This document shows, piece after piece, positions 61,795-64,000 of a stretch of 64,000 bases of DNA. This stretch comes from Ciona intestinalis. Taxonomy: Eukaryota > Chordata > Ascidiacea > Phlebobranchia > Cionidae. The notes below the pieces were generated by a model, which saw only the letters and a list, made by a program, of their open reading frames with translations, did not search any database and was not told the DNA's origin. The stretch spans positions 3,368,957-3,432,956 of the forward strand of contig NC_020169.2 in NCBI RefSeq assembly GCF_000224145.3, given 5' to 3'. Within the stretch, counting starts at the first letter, position 1; each line of letters begins with the position of its first letter. The translations under genes were made by a program, and so were the position numbers.

Positions 61795-62420
61795 TTCTCT
61801 CTCTTACGCCCTTGGCGGTCGAATTGTATCACCCTCATAAACCTATTTGTTCCTCGCCCAAACTCGTTGTCATTTTTAATAAGTTTTTTTCTGCATCAGC
61901 ACATTTTAAGTTATGCACACCACACTGTACCGTGTTCTCAATAAGCGTAGCAGTATTTATTACAGCTACATCTCATTCCTTTTCCTCAAATTGAACTAAA
62001 ATCCAATTTTGTTTTATTTTATGCACATATATTTAAAGCACGAGATTACAAGAAGCAAATTATATTTCTTTTATATTGATTATACACGTACGAATGTCAC
62101 ATTATAAAGTTTATGTTTGTTTATCAGGATTTCTTTGCATCGTTTTTTATGTAATCTTTTTTAACCCGTCGAAGTATGTCGCCATTTTCGATTGTTGTAC
62201 TAATGTGTTCCTTGTTTATACTTTGTTCAAACCATGTGATATAGTAATAAAATTGTGTCTTCAAAAAGTAATTATTTTTTGCATCTTGCCTAGCGTTTTG
62301 TTTTACATATATATGGTATAGTAGACGTACTTCTATAGTAGATTATTCTAGTCGAGCATATGGTGTTTCTTTGCTAAGTAAGTCGGGGACTTTGTTTAAA
62401 TCTTTTTTTTTGTGCGATAT
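61795..62420 (+). terminator. Kinase 3' UTR with poly(A) signal
   Basis: AATAAA at 62246-62251, about 450 nt after the stop codon, is the best poly(A) signal. Nothing else is identifiable in this stretch. Confidence 0.55.
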
Positions 62421-62860
62421 AGGCAATTATTGAGTGCTTTCATATTGTTAAACTTTAATGAGGGCAGTTTACCGAATGCCTACATAGTGTTAAAATCTGG
62501 AGAAGGCAATTTACCGAATGCCTACATAGTGTTAAAATCTGGAGAAGGCAATTTACCGAATGCCTACATAGTGTTAAAATCTGGAGAAGGCAATTCACCG
62601 ACTGCCCACATAGTTTTAAAATCTGGAGAAGGCAGTTTACCGAATGCCTACATAGTGTTAAAATCTGGGGAAGGCAGTTTACTAGTGTTAAAATCTGGAG
62701 AAGGCAGTTTACCGAATGCCTACATTGTGTTAAAATCTGGAGAAGGCAGTTTACCGAATGCCTACATAGTGTTAAAATCAGAAGAAGGCAGTTTACCGAG
62801 TGCCTACATAATGTTAAAATCTGGAGAAGGCAGTTTACCGAATGCCTACAGTGTTAGTTG
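62421..62860 (+). repeat. 42-bp minisatellite with one open frame
   Basis: About ten units of GGCAGTTTACCGAATGCC...GTTAAAATCTGGAGAA. An ORF of 155 codons (62412-62879) runs through it as a 14-residue repeat EGSLPNAYIVLKSG. One unit is shortened by six codons. The unit is a multiple of three, so one frame can stay open by chance. No expression evidence. Confidence 0.85.
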
Positions 62861-62872
62861 CCCATTTATTGC

Positions 62873-63079
62873 TATATAGTAGGGTGGAGAAAGACGGACA
62901 TGTTTGTCGGGTGTATAAGAATATACTCGTGTCACAATTGCTATATCATTAAATGGGGGTGGTTGGTGGTTTCATACTGTCACGACGTCCATAGCCCGTT
63001 GTTAATTGCTTAAAACACGATTGGGATACTTGAATATGCTTTGAATATTAAGGTGTCCCATCTTCCCCGACCCTACTAC
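62873..63079 (+). mobile_element. ~205-bp MITE
   Basis: TATATAGTAGGGTGGAGAAA to CCATCTTCCCCGACCCTACT, forward orientation; its right end lies just before the ATG at 63088. Confidence 0.85.
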
Positions 63080-63399
63080 ATCATTAAATGAGGGGTCCGT
63101 CAAAGAAAATTAAAACTAAGCCTCGTCTGACGAGTGTCGCCCATCCCAGCCCCTACAATCACATTCTGAGGCAGACGGCGCTTCTGATGGGACAAATATA
63201 CAAACTCGGCTTTCGGTAGGTAGCGACACAACACCGTTCATCTACATACAACAGAGGCGAAGCGGAACTACCCCGCTTTGATAACAGGCAGTGCCGTGGA
63301 AACGCCGTTGTATGGCTTTGGTAATTCAAAAGTTATAAGTCAGTTCAAAAAGCTCATTAATACATTAGCATATTAGTTCAAAAACTTAATGTTTTTGAT
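63067..63399. repeat. Duplicated block, copy 1, at gap
   Basis: Repeats at 63450-63785 with only small indels in homopolymers. It contains the putative first exon 63088-63215. It is probably the same locus assembled twice. Confidence 0.85.
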
Positions 63400-63449
63400 N
63401 NNNNNNNNNNNNNNNNNNNNNNNNNNNNNNNNNNNNNNNNNNNNNNNNN
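63400..63449. other. Assembly gap (50 N)
   Basis: Fifty Ns between two near-identical blocks. Confidence 0.99.
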
Positions 63450-63470
63450 CCGACCCTACTACATCATTAA

Positions 63471-63924
63471 ATGAGGGGTCCGTCAAAGAAAATTAAAACT
63501 AAGCCTCGTCTGACGAGTGTCGCCCATCCCAGCCCCTACAATCACATTCTGAGGCAGACGGCGCTTCTGATGGGACAAATATACAAACTCGGCTTTCGGT
63601 AGGTAGCGACACAACACCGTTCATCTACATACAACAGAGGCGAAGCGGAACTACCCCGCTTTGATAACAGGCAGTGCCGTGGAAACGCCGTTGTATGGCT
63701 TTGGTAATTCAAAAGTTATAAGTCAGTTCAAAAAGCTCATTTAATACATTAGCAATATTAGTTCAAATTACTTAATGTTTTTTGATTGCAGACTGCTGTT
63801 ATACGTTGTCAGAAATATTGCCTGGTTTTTCTTAGCCCATCTTATAATTGATTTCATCGGATCTCTAGGCCTTCTACATTCGCTGGAGAATATTCAATTC
63901 AAAATCAATTATGGCAAGCATTAG
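63471..63924 (+). CDS. Unidentified two-exon ORF with a hydrophobic C-terminal half
   Basis: I do not recognise this gene. Exon 63471-63598 (ATG, 128 nt, donor CG|GTAGGT; duplicate at 63088-63215) joins in phase to 63792-63924 (acceptor TTGATTGCAG, stop TAG at 63922-63924), giving 86 aa. The N-terminal part is basic (MRGPSKKIKTKPRLTS). The second exon is strongly hydrophobic (LLLYVVRNIAWFFLAHLIID), suggesting one or two membrane segments, then a polar end. It could be a small membrane protein, the start of a larger gene whose further exons lie right of the window, or a chance ORF. Confidence 0.4.
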
Positions 63925-64000
63925 TGATATAATTGCCTAATTAAAATCTAAATTCAAGGCATATATTAAACTGAATCCGTTTTTGTCTAGGCGACAGTGC

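Noticed and set aside
62421-62860. CRISPR array
   Set aside because: The repeats are contiguous 42-bp units without unique spacers, in a eukaryotic genome.

Overview
The window looks like nuclear DNA from an invertebrate chordate; my best guess is a tunicate of the Ciona type. This is inferred from metazoan gene families (CRTC, MLLT1/3-AF9, CaMKIV, SPTLC2, ATP8B, SLC22), AT-rich compact genes with many short GT-AG introns, dense small transposons, and about 1% differences between apparently mis-joined haplotypes. No database was consulted. There are four 50-base N gaps.

Layout, left to right. 1-23.4 kb: two tandem minus-strand ATP8B-like P4-ATPase (phospholipid flippase) genes; the first runs off the left edge and the second is complete (32 coding exons, 1223 aa when reconstructed). 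25.7-35.3 kb: a minus-strand CREB-regulated transcription coactivator (CRTC, 16 coding exons, 780 aa). 36.9-39.0 kb: minus-strand serine palmitoyltransferase long-chain subunit (SPTLC2/3 type), nearly all in one exon. 39.2-43.7 kb: plus-strand YEATS gene of the AF9/ENL type (20 exons, 701 aa), head to head with SPTLC2. 44.0-44.5 kb: single-exon Ly6/uPAR-domain membrane protein. 44.7-53.9 kb: SLC22-type transporter cluster on the minus strand (one pseudogene, two genes of 517 and 532 aa). 56.4-61.8 kb: plus-strand CaMKIV-like kinase (10 exons, 335 aa). 62.4-64.0 kb: a 42-bp minisatellite and an unidentified two-exon ORF.

For the complete multi-exon genes, summed exon lengths are divisible by three and phases match at every junction checked, so these models are well supported. 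CRTC and CaMKIV both act in Ca2+/cAMP-to-CREB signalling, but they lie far apart here and I do not claim co-regulation.

The accessory part is rich. The second ATP8B gene carries a pair of homologous 84-bp exons for transmembrane segment 6, which look mutually exclusive. The right third is full of small mobile sequence: about 17 copies of a ~190-bp MITE, tRNA-derived SINEs, a TTAA-flanked piggyBac-like MITE, a hAT MITE with an intact empty site next to it, and a set of tiny (33-63 bp) hairpin insertions with 7-8 bp target duplications. One of these hairpins seems to have seeded a tandem repeat.
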